Shown in pieces: positions 44,701 to 53,458 of a stretch of DNA of 64,000 bases (positions are counted from its first letter, which is position 1; each line of letters starts with the position of its first letter). The notes beneath the pieces were generated by a model. The model was given only the letters and a program-made list of their open reading frames with translations, did not search any database and was not told the origin of the DNA. The translations under genes were made by a program, and so were the position numbers. This DNA comes from Lacinutrix sp. Bg11-31 (GTDB taxonomy: Bacteria; Bacteroidota; Bacteroidia; Flavobacteriales; Flavobacteriaceae). Location of the stretch: contig NZ_CP025118.1 of the NCBI RefSeq assembly GCF_002831665.1, positions 2,542,001 through 2,606,000 of the forward strand. Reading direction: 5' to 3'.

Positions 44701-46027
44701 TTCTACAAATGCAGGAGCAGAAGTGCAACGTCCTTTGGCAACAGTCGTTATTGGAGGATTGGTTACTGCAACTTTATTAACCTTAGTAGTTTTACCTGTT
44801 TTGTACGCTTGGTTTGAAGAAAAAAAAGACTTTAAAATGAAGAAAAAAACAGCTACAACAATTATTATTTTACTGCTAACATTTAATATTCAAGCGCAAA
44901 ATAAACCATTAACAATAAACGAAACTTTAGAATTAGCAATAGAAAACAACGCGAGTTTAAAAGCTGAAAATCTAAAAATTGATCAAGCAAATATGTTTGT
45001 TCGTTCTGCTTTTACTTTCGACAAAACCAATATATATTATAATTATGACGAAAGCAATTTAGCTGTAAACAATAAGCCTCTTAAGGTTTTTGGAATCTCG
45101 CAAAACTTTAAATTTCCGACAGTTTATTTTGCAGAAAAGAAATTAAACCAATCTAAAGTAAGTGTACAAGAAGCTAATTACAGCTTGCAGTTACAATACA
45201 TCAAAAAGCAAGTCTATACTAATTATTATCAATTAAGCTATGCGAAGAATAAAGCAGAAAACTATAAATATCTAGATAGCCTCTATCAAGAATTTGCAAG
45301 AAAAGCAGAACGAAGGTTTGATTTGGGTGAAACTAATTACTTAGAAATGATTACAGCACAATCCAAACAAAAACAATTAGAAACGCTTTATAAACAAGTA
45401 CTTCAAGAAGTAAAATTATCTACAGCGCATCTTAAAAAAGTAGTGCAAGTAGATTCTATTACTATTGCAGATGGTTTACTTGAAAAACTAGAAATAGAGA
45501 GTTTATCGGTGAATCAAAATGTTGGCTTATCGGTTTTCGATGCCTCTATTAATTATCAGAAAGCACAAACCAAATTAGAGAAGCAAAACTTATTACCAGA
45601 TCTCAATGCTGAATATTTTCAAGGAACCAACGATGGTTTAAACGATAATATTAAAGGTTATCAATTAGGTCTTAAAATCCCTATTCTGTTTGGTGGTCAA
45701 CGCTCGAAAATTAAAGCTTCAAAAATTGCACAAGAAGTGATTGTTGAGCAAAAGCAAGATTACAAAGCGCAATTAAACGCAGAACACCAATCCTTATTGG
45801 CAAAGCTTCAGCAATATGAAGAAGCTATAACCTATTATAAAACACAAGGACAAACACTTTCCGAAGAAATTATAAAAACAGCAAACAGAACCTTTAAGGA
45901 AGGTGAGATTGATTTCTTTCAATACATTCAAAGTTTAGAAACGGCAAAAGATATTCAGCTTAATTATTTAGAGCAATTAAACCAATACAACCAAACGGTT
46001 ATTACCATCAATCACTTAACATTATAA
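41714..46027 (+). CDS. CzcA/CusA-family heavy-metal RND pump fused to TolC-like outer-membrane factor
   Basis: 1437 residues. Residues 1-1040 are a complete HME-RND pump: N-terminal helix FSLNNKLIIFLFTAFIVG, two large periplasmic loops, and the TM4 proton-relay motif DFGIIIDGAVIIVE with Asp399, Asp405 and Glu412. From Met1042 a second unit begins with its own signal peptide (MKKKTATTIIILLL to IQAQ) and a TolC/OEP coiled-coil protein (LTINETLELAIENNASL, ETNYLEMITAQ). No stop separates them, so inner-membrane pump and outer-membrane channel are one frame; cleavage or an internal start at 44837 could release the second. The residues suggest divalent cations (Zn, Co, Cd) rather than Cu. It is followed by the adaptor and ATPase genes. 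Confidence 0.92.
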   Translation: MLTNIIKFSLNNKLIIFLFTAFIVGFGIFSLTQIPIGAVPDITNNQVQVITTSSNLSTQDVEQFITYPVELEMANLPGVEEIRSVSKFGLSVVTIVFNDDMGTFLPRQLIAEKIKSASEQIPEGFGSPEMGPITTGLGEIYQYILDVKPGYEDKYTTTDLRTIQDWIVKRQLSGISGVVEVNTWGGFLKQYEVAINPNKLTAMNISIAEIYEALEKNNSVSGGGYIEKNDKAFFIRGEGLVGSLKDIEDIVVKNDGTPIYIKDIAKVGFGSATRFGAITGNGEGEKVLGQIMMLKDGNSKEVIDTVKERVASIQSTLPEGVYINGFLERSELIGKTTFTVAENLILGSLIVIFVVVLLLGNWRSGLVVASVIPLSLLFAIILMRQFGVDANLMSLGAIDFGIIIDGAVIIVEFIAFQIMSKSAHLSGISKNKKQAEIDQITLKSASKMMNSAIFGQLIILIVFIPILSLSGIEGKMFKPMAMTFSFALIGAMILCLTYVPVVSSLFLKPSILSDKNISARLMRWLNNAYQPIINWALGSKKIVIILSTILLASSIWVFSKMGGEFIPTLDEGDFVIQPVLKTGTSLGKTIEITTRIEQILLDNFPEVDQVVSRIGAAEVPTDPMSMEQSDVIIKLKPKNEWTSAKNKDELADKFKEALSVIPGMEVEFTQPIEMRFNELVTGVRADVAIKIFGEDLAVLANKANEIKELIENVEGATDFSVEKVEGLPQMSVKFNRSKIARYGLNISDVNSVISMGFAGATVGNVFEGEKRFDLVLRLQENNRKNIESLQNLYVDTPSGNKIPLSELAEISYTTGPAQISRDDTKRRIVVGVNVRNRDLQSVVHDIQDIIDSKLKLPAGYSITYGGQFENLQSAKDRLIVAVPIALLLIFILLYFAFNSVKEALIVYSAIPLSAVGGVLLLWFRDLPFSISAGVGFIALFGIAVLNGIVLIEHFKELKSQGITNINERIKRGTSERLRPVILTAAAAALGFLPMAISTNAGAEVQRPLATVVIGGLVTATLLTLVVLPVLYAWFEEKKDFKMKKKTATTIIILLLTFNIQAQNKPLTINETLELAIENNASLKAENLKIDQANMFVRSAFTFDKTNIYYNYDESNLAVNNKPLKVFGISQNFKFPTVYFAEKKLNQSKVSVQEANYSLQLQYIKKQVYTNYYQLSYAKNKAENYKYLDSLYQEFARKAERRFDLGETNYLEMITAQSKQKQLETLYKQVLQEVKLSTAHLKKVVQVDSITIADGLLEKLEIESLSVNQNVGLSVFDASINYQKAQTKLEKQNLLPDLNAEYFQGTNDGLNDNIKGYQLGLKIPILFGGQRSKIKASKIAQEVIVEQKQDYKAQLNAEHQSLLAKLQQYEEAITYYKTQGQTLSEEIIKTANRTFKEGEIDFFQYIQSLETAKDIQLNYLEQLNQYNQTVITINHLTL

Positions 46028-46111
46028 AGAAGAAACGAGCATGTTAAAAAGTTCCTCATTTAACTAAATGATTAATTTCGAACAACATGTTACCATTAAA
46101 AATAATAACAC

Positions 46112-47257
46112 ATGAAAAACATATATATAGTACTATTTTCAATGCTTTTTGCAGCCTGCGGAAATTCAGAAAAAAAAGACACAGCAATTCCTGAAACGGA
46201 AACACATAATAATGAAATAATTATAACCAAAGCACAATTTGAAGGTGAAAAAATGGCTTTTGGAACGTTAACAGAATACAATTTTAACGAAACTGTAAAA
46301 GTAAACGGAATGATAGATGTGCCACCGCATAATAAATCTAGCGTCACTACTTTTAATGGTGGTTATATTACCAAAACACCACTATTAATTGGAGACAAAG
46401 TAAAAAAAGGGCAGCTTTTAGTTACTTTAGAAAACACAGAATTTGTTGAGATTCAGCAAAACTATTTAGAAGTTTCAGAGCAATTAAGCTATTTAAAATC
46501 GGAATTCACGAGACAAAAAACTCTGTTTGACGAAAAAATTACTTCAGAAAAAAACTATCTAAAAGCCAAAAGCGCTTACAAAAGTAACTTAGCACATTAT
46601 AACGGATTACGTAAAAAACTACAAATGCTAAATCTTAATCCTAGCACTGTGGAACAAGGCCGAATTTCTTCAACTATAAACTTGTATGCTCCAATAAATG
46701 GCCATATCACTAAGGTTAACGTAAGTAACGGCACGTATGTTTCGCCAAGTGATGTGATTATGGAAATTATAGATATTGATCATATTCATTTAGAATTATC
46801 TGTTTTTGAAAAGGATATTATGAAAATTAAAAAAGATCAAAAAATCGAATTTAAAATACCTGAAGCTTCAAACAAAAAATACGAAGCAGAGGTGCATTTA
46901 GTTGGTACTACAATTGACGAGCAAACACGACGTGTAAAAGTACATGGACATGTAGATAACGACAAGGAAAACTTTATAGTAGGCATGTTTGTGGATGCCG
47001 ATATTATTATTGACAGCAAAAAAGGATTAGGCTTACCAAAAGAAGCTATAATAGAAATTGGTGACGACCATTTTGTTTTAATTTTAGAAGAACAACATGG
47101 TGAGGGATTTCAATTAGAAAAGATTAAATTAGAGCTTGGAAAGCAAACAGAAACTAATGTAGAAATTTTAAATATAGCGACCTTAAAAGATAAACAAGTT
47201 TTGGTTAAAGGTACAAGCATGCTACTAAATGATAACGAAAGTGAGCACAGTCATTAA
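46112..47257 (+). CDS. Periplasmic adaptor subunit of the heavy-metal RND efflux system (CzcB-like lipoprotein)
   Basis: 381 residues. Lipobox FAACG (Cys16) gives a lipid anchor. Membrane-fusion-protein plan: biotinyl-like barrel-sandwich strands (VNGMIDVPPHNKSSVTTFNGGYI and YAPINGHITKVNV), a coiled-coil hairpin between them (NYLEVSEQLSYLKSEF to KKLQML), a beta-barrel domain (VELSVFEKDI-like region) and a C-terminal domain ending in His (SEHSH). It links the pump to the outer-membrane channel. It follows the CzcA-TolC gene by 84 bases and precedes the P-type ATPase by 16. Confidence 0.92.
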   Translation: MKNIYIVLFSMLFAACGNSEKKDTAIPETETHNNEIIITKAQFEGEKMAFGTLTEYNFNETVKVNGMIDVPPHNKSSVTTFNGGYITKTPLLIGDKVKKGQLLVTLENTEFVEIQQNYLEVSEQLSYLKSEFTRQKTLFDEKITSEKNYLKAKSAYKSNLAHYNGLRKKLQMLNLNPSTVEQGRISSTINLYAPINGHITKVNVSNGTYVSPSDVIMEIIDIDHIHLELSVFEKDIMKIKKDQKIEFKIPEASNKKYEAEVHLVGTTIDEQTRRVKVHGHVDNDKENFIVGMFVDADIIIDSKKGLGLPKEAIIEIGDDHFVLILEEQHGEGFQLEKIKLELGKQTETNVEILNIATLKDKQVLVKGTSMLLNDNESEHSH

Positions 47258-47273
47258 TAGTTACATAAAATAA

Positions 47274-49247
47274 ATGAATACTCATAAAATGGAAGTACAC
47301 AACCATAGTCCTAACCTCATTTTTGGTAAAAAAACAGAACTCTATTTTGCTATACTTTGTGGTATTTTTTTAGTGCTTGGCTTTACTATTAAAAAACTAA
47401 GCAATTTTCCAGATTGGACATCATTAAGCAGTTACATAATCGCATACTTTTTTGGCGGCTATTTTATATCAATTGAAGCCTTTAAAAAAATACGTAAAGG
47501 TAGTTTTGATATAGATTTTTTAATGATTGCTGCTGCAATTGGCGCAGCTTATATTGGTAGTTGGGCTGAAGGTGCTTTACTTCTGTTTCTATTTAGTTTA
47601 GGTCATGCACTTGAACATTATGCTATGAATAAAGCTAAAAAATCTATTGAAGCTTTAAGTGATTTATCTCCTAAAACAGCATTAGTTAAAAAAGGACATC
47701 AAATAACAGAAACACCCATTGAAGATTTAAAAATTGGAGATGTAATTGTTGTTAAACCTAACACCAAAATAGCCGCAGATGGCGTTATTGTAACTGGAAA
47801 TAGTAGTGTAAATCAAGCACCTATTACTGGAGAAAGTATGCCTGTAGATAAATCTGCAATTGCCTCAACAGAAAATTTACCAGAATTTAAACATATAGAT
47901 AAAAAACATATAGCTTTTACTGGCACCATAAATGGAGATAGCAGCATTGAAGTGCATGTTTTAAAACTAAGTCAAGACTCTACAGTTGCTCGATTAATTA
48001 AAATGGTGAGTGAGGTAGAAACGCAGAAATCACCAACGCAACGTTTAACCAAAAAATTTGAAAAATGGTATGTTCCAATTGTAATAATTGTTGTCATAAT
48101 TTTATGTTTTGCTTATCTAATTATAAACGAAACATTTAACGAAAGTTTATACAGAGCAATAACCGTTTTAGTAGCTGCCAGTCCTTGTGCTTTAGCAATA
48201 TCCACACCAAGTGCTGTACTTAGCGGAATTGCGCGAGCAGCACAAAAAGGTGTTTTAATTAAAGGCGGGAAAGCGTTAGAAGATTTAGGAAGCATTACCA
48301 CCATTGCATTTGATAAAACAGGAACTTTAACCGAAGGGAAACCGAAGCTAACCAACGTTATTGCTCTAAATAATTTTGAAGAAAATAAATTTCTACAAAT
48401 AGTTTTAGAAGTAGAAAGCTTAAGTAATCATCCACTCGCAAAAGCTATAGCAAAAGACATTACAAAACTACATAACATTAGTTATAAAAACACTGCTACA
48501 AACATTAAAGCCATTCAAGGAAAAGGAATTACGGCTAAATACGAAAATGCTTCCGTTTTTATTGGTAATTTAAAATTGATGCAAGATGAAGGTATTGCTG
48601 TTGCAAATTCTATAACCACACAAATGGACAGTCTTTTACAAAACGGACATACGGTTATGTTAGTGGCTTTTAAAAAAGAAATTATAGGTGTTTTAAGCGT
48701 GATGGATGTACCAAGAAAAACAGCAGCAGATACGCTTAAAAAACTAAAAGCAATTGGGATAAAGCGTATGATTATGCTAACTGGAGACCATCAAAATGTT
48801 GGAAATGCTATTGCAAAGCAAATTGGTTTAACAGAAGCAAAAGGAAACTTACTGCCTGAGGATAAAGTTGCTGCTATTAAAAACTTATTAGCAACAGATG
48901 GAAAAATAGCAATGGTTGGCGATGGCGTAAACGATGCTCCAGCAATGGCCTTAAGCACAGTTAGTGTTGCAATGGGAGCTGCGGGAAGTGATGTAGCTTT
49001 AGAAACTGCAGATGTTGCACTAATGTCTGATAAAATTGAAAATCTACCGTTTGTTATTGGATTAAGTAGAGCATCCAAACGGATTATAAAAGAAAATATT
49101 TTTATAAGCTTAGGTGTTGTAGCCATACTAGTTCCTGTTACTATTTTTGGACTAACCAATATTGGTTTAGCCGTTTTATTTCATGAAGGCTCGACTGTTA
49201 TTGTAGTTTTAAATGCTTTGCGTTTGCTGGCTTACAAGGAAAATTAA
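47274..49247 (+). CDS. Heavy-metal P1B-type ATPase, SPC (P1B-4) type
   Basis: 657 residues. No N-terminal HMA domain; instead a short His-containing start (MEVHNHS from Met6, a possible start at 47289). Six or more helices, actuator TGES (PITGESMPVDK), and the metal-site motif ASPCALAIS with Ser303-Pro304-Cys305, where Cu and most Zn/Cd pumps have CPC. Phosphorylation Asp347 in DKTGT, HP motif (SNHPLAKA), GDGVNDAPA, and HEGST in the last helix. SPC plus HEG-T is the P1B-4 signature for Co, Zn or Fe export. Last gene of the efflux operon, it moves metal from cytoplasm to periplasm for the RND system to remove. Confidence 0.92.
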   Translation: MNTHKMEVHNHSPNLIFGKKTELYFAILCGIFLVLGFTIKKLSNFPDWTSLSSYIIAYFFGGYFISIEAFKKIRKGSFDIDFLMIAAAIGAAYIGSWAEGALLLFLFSLGHALEHYAMNKAKKSIEALSDLSPKTALVKKGHQITETPIEDLKIGDVIVVKPNTKIAADGVIVTGNSSVNQAPITGESMPVDKSAIASTENLPEFKHIDKKHIAFTGTINGDSSIEVHVLKLSQDSTVARLIKMVSEVETQKSPTQRLTKKFEKWYVPIVIIVVIILCFAYLIINETFNESLYRAITVLVAASPCALAISTPSAVLSGIARAAQKGVLIKGGKALEDLGSITTIAFDKTGTLTEGKPKLTNVIALNNFEENKFLQIVLEVESLSNHPLAKAIAKDITKLHNISYKNTATNIKAIQGKGITAKYENASVFIGNLKLMQDEGIAVANSITTQMDSLLQNGHTVMLVAFKKEIIGVLSVMDVPRKTAADTLKKLKAIGIKRMIMLTGDHQNVGNAIAKQIGLTEAKGNLLPEDKVAAIKNLLATDGKIAMVGDGVNDAPAMALSTVSVAMGAAGSDVALETADVALMSDKIENLPFVIGLSRASKRIIKENIFISLGVVAILVPVTIFGLTNIGLAVLFHEGSTVIVVLNALRLLAYKEN

Positions 49248-49366
49248 CAAAACCATACACACCAGATACGCACAATTTAAAGTCCGTTTTTTATGAAAAT
49301 TTAACATCTTTGTAAGCAACCTTTTCTAGACATTGGCACCTATTAATAAACTAAACCACCTTATAA

Positions 49367-49912
49367 ATGAAAAAATTATTGATATTCTCTACTTTATTGT
49401 TTTCAATAATCACTGTTAAAGCACAAGAAGAAATTAAAACAACTGTTAACTATGAAAAACATAACGAATTAAAACTTAATGGTGTTATGCTTTTAGCTGG
49501 AGCTTTTGAAGCTGTTTACGAAAGAAATCTTAATAAAGAGTCTTCTGCTGGCATCTCTGTTCTTTTTCCTTTTGACAAAGAAAATCTAGACACTAGATTA
49601 AATTATTATATCTCTCCATATTACAGAATCTTTTTTGGCGAAAAATATGCAGCTGGTTTTTTTGTGGAAGGTTTTGGAATGTTAAACTCTATTGAAGAAA
49701 GAGAGGCTTTAATAGGTGGTGGCTCTAATTCTTTTAGAAGTAAAAACGTTTCAGATTTTGCTCTAGGTTTTGGTTTAGGAGGTAAATGGGTTTCAAAAAG
49801 CGGATTTGTTTTTGAACTTAATGGAGGGCTTGGAAGAAATTTATTTAATAACCAAAACACCAGTACCCAATTAGTTGGCAAATTTGGTTTTAACTTAGGC
49901 TATAGATTCTAA
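49367..49912 (+). CDS. Small outer-membrane beta-barrel protein
   Basis: 181 residues. Signal peptide about 1-19 (VKAQ). Strand-like alternation follows (NELKLNGVMLLAGAFEAVYERNLNKESSAGIS, ISPYYRIFFGEKYAAGFFVEGFG) and a C-terminal barrel strand GKFGFNLGYRF ending in Phe. It resembles DUF3575-type barrels common in Bacteroidota. It follows the ATPase by 119 bases on the same strand and is followed by a terminator; it may belong to the efflux operon or have its own promoter. Function unknown. Confidence 0.8.
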   Translation: MKKLLIFSTLLFSIITVKAQEEIKTTVNYEKHNELKLNGVMLLAGAFEAVYERNLNKESSAGISVLFPFDKENLDTRLNYYISPYYRIFFGEKYAAGFFVEGFGMLNSIEEREALIGGGSNSFRSKNVSDFALGFGLGGKWVSKSGFVFELNGGLGRNLFNNQNTSTQLVGKFGFNLGYRF

Positions 49913-49930
49913 TCTAAAACGTGTACATAT

Positions 49931-49966
49931 AAAAATGCCCAAACTTACCAGTTTGGGCATTTATTT
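49931..49966 (+). terminator. Bidirectional intrinsic terminator between barrel gene and glyS
   Basis: AAATGCCCAAAC-n6-GTTTGGGCATTT with A- and T-runs on each side; it can serve both converging genes. Confidence 0.9.
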
Positions 49967-50015
49967 TAAATCATTTATTTTACTGAAGTCAATTCAGCGC
50001 AAACAAAGAAATAGA

Positions 50016-51560
50016 TTACTTCATGCGCATTAGCCAATGCTTAACATCAACTTCAGCTTTAATTATATCTTTTAAATCTTCAATTTTAACACGAGATTGC
50101 TCCATAGTATCTCTGTGGCGAATAGTAACTGTTTTATCTTCTAAAGTTTGGTGATCTACAGTAATACAAAAAGGTGTACCATTAGCATCTTGCCTTCTAT
50201 AACGTTTTCCTACTGCATCTTTTTCATCATAGAATACATTAAAATCCCATTTTAAATCTTCAATAATTTCTTTTGCTACTTCTGGTAAGCCATCCTTTTT
50301 TACTAAAGGAAAAACGGCTGCTTTTACAGGAGCTAAAACTGCTGGTAATTTTAAAACTGTTCTTGTTGTATTATTTTCTAGCTCTTCTTCCATTAAGGCA
50401 TTAGAGAATACTGCTAAAAACATTCTGTCTAAACCAATAGAAGTTTCTAAAACATAAGGTGTGTAACTTTTATTTTCTTCGTGATCGAAATATTGCAGTT
50501 TTTTACCAGAAAATTCTTCGTGTGCTTTTAAATCGAAATCTGTACGAGAATGTATTCCTTCTAATTCTTTAAACCCAAAAGGGAATTTAAACTCAATATC
50601 TGTTGCAGCATCTGCATAATGCGCTAATTTCTCATGGTCATGAAAACGATAGTTATCTTCTCCCATCCCTAAAGAAAGGTGCCATTTCATTCTCGTTTCT
50701 TTCCAATGCTCAAACCATTTTTGTTGTGTTCCTGGTTTGATAAAAAATTGCATTTCCATTTGCTCAAACTCACGCATTCTGAAAATAAATTGTCTTGCAA
50801 CAATTTCATTTCTAAAAGCTTTTCCAGTTTGTGCAATACCAAAAGGAATTTTCATTCTTCCTGTTTTTTGCACATTCAAGAAGTTTACAAAAATACCTTG
50901 TGCTGTTTCTGGACGTAAGTATAAATCCATTGCTGTTTCTGCACTTGCTCCTAACTTAGTACCAAACATTAGGTTAAACTGCTTAACATCTGTCCAATTA
51001 CGACTTCCGCTTAAAGGATCAGCTATTTCTAGCTCTTCTATTAATGCTTTAACATCTGCTAAATCTTCTGCTTCTAGAGATTTTCCTAAACGCTTTAAAA
51101 TGCTATCAATTTTTTCTTGATAACCAAGAACTCTTCCGTTAGTCGCTATAAATTCATCTTTATTAAAAGTATCGCCAAAACGTTTTTCTGCTTTTTTAAC
51201 TTCTTTATCAATTTTAGCTTCAATTTTAGCACAATAGTCTTCAACTAAAACATCTGCACGATATCTTTTTTTAGAATCTTTATTATCTATTAATGGATCA
51301 CTAAAGGCATCTACGTGTCCAGAGGCTTTCCAAGTGGTTGGATGCATAAATATTGCTGAATCGATACCAACAATATTGTCGTGCATTTGCACCATGGCTT
51401 TCCACCAATAATCGCGAATGTTCTTCTTTAATTCTGCTCCATTTTGTGCGTAATCGTAAACTGCACTAAGTCCATCGTAAATTTCACTACTCTGGAATAC
51501 GTAACCATACTCTTTTGCATGAGAGATTACTTTTTTAAATTGATCGTCTTGATTTGCCAT
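50016..51560 (-). CDS. glyS: Glycyl-tRNA synthetase (class II, alpha2 type)
   Basis: 514 residues from ATG 51560 (MANQDDQFKKVISHAKEYGYVFQSSE). The longer frame to 51587 runs through a terminator hairpin and is rejected. Class II motifs: GYVFQSSEIYDGLSAVYDYAQNGAELKKNI, YLRPETAQGIFVNFLNV, motif 2 IGIAQTGKAFRNEI followed by RMREFEQMEMQFF, and motif 3 SIGLDRMFLA. The C-terminal anticodon-binding domain has KAAVFPLVKKDGLPEVA and YRRQDANGTPFCITVDHQTL. It charges tRNA-Gly with glycine. Monocistronic. Confidence 0.96.
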   Translation of the reverse strand: MANQDDQFKKVISHAKEYGYVFQSSEIYDGLSAVYDYAQNGAELKKNIRDYWWKAMVQMHDNIVGIDSAIFMHPTTWKASGHVDAFSDPLIDNKDSKKRYRADVLVEDYCAKIEAKIDKEVKKAEKRFGDTFNKDEFIATNGRVLGYQEKIDSILKRLGKSLEAEDLADVKALIEELEIADPLSGSRNWTDVKQFNLMFGTKLGASAETAMDLYLRPETAQGIFVNFLNVQKTGRMKIPFGIAQTGKAFRNEIVARQFIFRMREFEQMEMQFFIKPGTQQKWFEHWKETRMKWHLSLGMGEDNYRFHDHEKLAHYADAATDIEFKFPFGFKELEGIHSRTDFDLKAHEEFSGKKLQYFDHEENKSYTPYVLETSIGLDRMFLAVFSNALMEEELENNTTRTVLKLPAVLAPVKAAVFPLVKKDGLPEVAKEIIEDLKWDFNVFYDEKDAVGKRYRRQDANGTPFCITVDHQTLEDKTVTIRHRDTMEQSRVKIEDLKDIIKAEVDVKHWLMRMK

Positions 51561-51576
51561 AACTACAAAAATATAA

Positions 51577-51602
51577 AACCATTCCAAATATGGAATGGTT
51601 TT
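51577..51602 (-). terminator. Intrinsic terminator after the coiled-coil gene
   Basis: AACCATTCCA-n2-TATGGAATGGTT; on the minus strand a T-rich run follows. It lies between the 51626-52531 gene and the glyS start. Confidence 0.75.
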
Positions 51603-51625
51603 TCTAATAATATTAAAGGATATTC

Positions 51626-52531
51626 TTATTCTAATTCTATGGTTGTTCTTCCTAATTTTTTTCCTTGGTAAAATACACTTATAAAATAAGCCCCTTTTGT
51701 TAGCTTTTCTGTTCCCTTATCTATTAAAGAGCAGATATCCATATCTTCGTTATTATAATCTACTGTTTCAATAGCAGAATATATTAAAGATGTTTTTCCG
51801 AAATTTAATGTGCCTTTATCTGCAACAACATTCATTTTAGAATCTAACACTTGAATATAGAGTTCTTTTCTCCCTTTTTGGAGTAACTCGTTTTTAGCAA
51901 GTGTAAAACAAACTTGAAATTTATTTGTTTTATTTACGTTTCTGGTATTTACAATTCTATTAGAAGATGTTACTCTTTTTACGCCTTTAGCAACAATATT
52001 TGTAACGATTAATTGCTTTGCTTTCTCTAAATCTTCTTTTAAATGGAGATTTGTTTCTGCAAGTGTTTCGTTTTTTGTTTTAAGTGTATTCGCAATAGTT
52101 TTAGTCTCGACTAAGTGACTTGTAATTTCCTTAGTTTGCTGTTTAAGTGAAGTGTTTTCGGCTGCCAAATTATCTGCTAAGGCCAATATTTGCACATTCT
52201 CTTGCTTAAGCACTTTTATTTGTGCTCTATATTTAGATATTAAAGACGCATTGGGTTTTATAAGTTTTACAGAATCTAAAATTCTTGAAATTTTAGATTT
52301 TGTCTCTTCTAATTGTTTCGCAATAAAGGCACTTTTTACATCTACTGCGTCGTAACTTGAAATCATTTCGGATAATTCACTTTCAACAAGAATTTTTTCT
52401 TGTTCAATAAACACCTGATTTTCTTTTAAAATATTGTAACTCGTGTAGCTAAAAGAGCCTAGAATTACAATTGCTATAACCAATGAACCAATAATTAATC
52501 TATAGTTAAATAATTGAGGGTTAACTATCAT
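51626..52531 (-). CDS. Membrane-anchored coiled-coil protein
   Basis: 301 residues. One N-terminal membrane segment (about 11-30, LIIGSLVIAIVILGSF), then a long coiled coil (about 35-175, with KVLKQENVQILALADNLAAEN and TLKTKNETLAETNLHL). The C-terminal globular domain (about 200-301, FQVCFTLAKNELLQKGRKELYIQVLD, GAYFISVFYQGKKLGRTTIELE) is predicted periplasmic. I recognise a Bacteroidota-wide family without known function, sometimes wrongly labelled a chromosome-partitioning protein. Divergent from comF across 144 bases; ends in a terminator. Confidence 0.75.
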   Translation of the reverse strand: MIVNPQLFNYRLIIGSLVIAIVILGSFSYTSYNILKENQVFIEQEKILVESELSEMISSYDAVDVKSAFIAKQLEETKSKISRILDSVKLIKPNASLISKYRAQIKVLKQENVQILALADNLAAENTSLKQQTKEITSHLVETKTIANTLKTKNETLAETNLHLKEDLEKAKQLIVTNIVAKGVKRVTSSNRIVNTRNVNKTNKFQVCFTLAKNELLQKGRKELYIQVLDSKMNVVADKGTLNFGKTSLIYSAIETVDYNNEDMDICSLIDKGTEKLTKGAYFISVFYQGKKLGRTTIELE

Positions 52532-52675
52532 CTTAATTTAATTAATCATCAAAACTAAATAAATAGATTTTGATTGATGATTAAAATCGATGAAACGATA
52601 ATTTAATTGTTGAAGTTATAATAAAAAAGATAATACATCTAAAAAACAAATACTTAGCTTACTTTAGAGCTTGAA

Positions 52676-53353
52676 ATGCTTAAAGCTCTTGTAAACCTAT
52701 TCTTTCCAAAAGTTTGCTTAACGTGTCAATTACAACTAATTGATAACGAAAAACACTTATGTACAACTTGTAGACATAAACTACCATTAACAAATTATCA
52801 TTTAACTCAAGACAACTTTATTTCAAAATTGTTTTATGGAAGAGCTAAAATTGAAACTGCAACAGCTTTACTACGGTTCGAAAAAAAAGGGATTACACAA
52901 CAGCTAATACATCAATTAAAGTATAAAGAACAGCAACAAGTTGGCGCTTTATTAGGCACTTGGTTAGGTGCAGAACTAAGTGATTGCGAAGACTATTCTT
53001 CCATAGATATTGTTATTCCTGTACCTTTACACAAAAAGAAATTGAGAAGTCGAGGCTACAACCAAGTCACTAAGTTTGGCGAAGAAATAGCAACTGCTTT
53101 ACAAGCTCAATATATAGACGATATATTAATTAAAGTAACAAATACAAAATCTCAAGTTACCAAAAATAGGTTTTCGCGTTGGACAGGTAAAAACGATACG
53201 TTTGCACTATCTAACAAACAAAAAATAGCAGGAAAACACATTCTTTTAGTAGACGATATCATTACTACTGGAGCAACTTTAGAAGCCTGCATACTAGAGT
53301 TAAACAAAGCCGAAAACATAAAAATCAGTATTGCTACAATGGCAATTGCTTAA
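52676..53353 (+). CDS. comF: ComF-family phosphoribosyltransferase-like protein
   Basis: 225 residues. The N-terminal zinc-ribbon-like pair of Cys-x2-Cys (CLTCQLQL and CTTCRHKLP) is followed by a type I phosphoribosyltransferase fold with the PRPP loop ILLVDDIITTGATLEAC and the core VIPVPLHKKKLRSRGYNQ. ComF is linked to DNA uptake in naturally transformable bacteria; biochemical activity is unproven in most species. Its upstream neighbour diverges, and an Ig-like lipoprotein gene follows about 105 bases downstream. Confidence 0.9.
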   Translation: MLKALVNLFFPKVCLTCQLQLIDNEKHLCTTCRHKLPLTNYHLTQDNFISKLFYGRAKIETATALLRFEKKGITQQLIHQLKYKEQQQVGALLGTWLGAELSDCEDYSSIDIVIPVPLHKKKLRSRGYNQVTKFGEEIATALQAQYIDDILIKVTNTKSQVTKNRFSRWTGKNDTFALSNKQKIAGKHILLVDDIITTGATLEACILELNKAENIKISIATMAIA

Positions 53354-53458
53354 GACTGTAGGTTTTATGTTAAATTCTTTATAAATACTACGTTTAATAG
53401 AACACTATTTGTGTTACTTTACAAATATGTTGTTATTTTGCGAACAATAAATTCAAGC

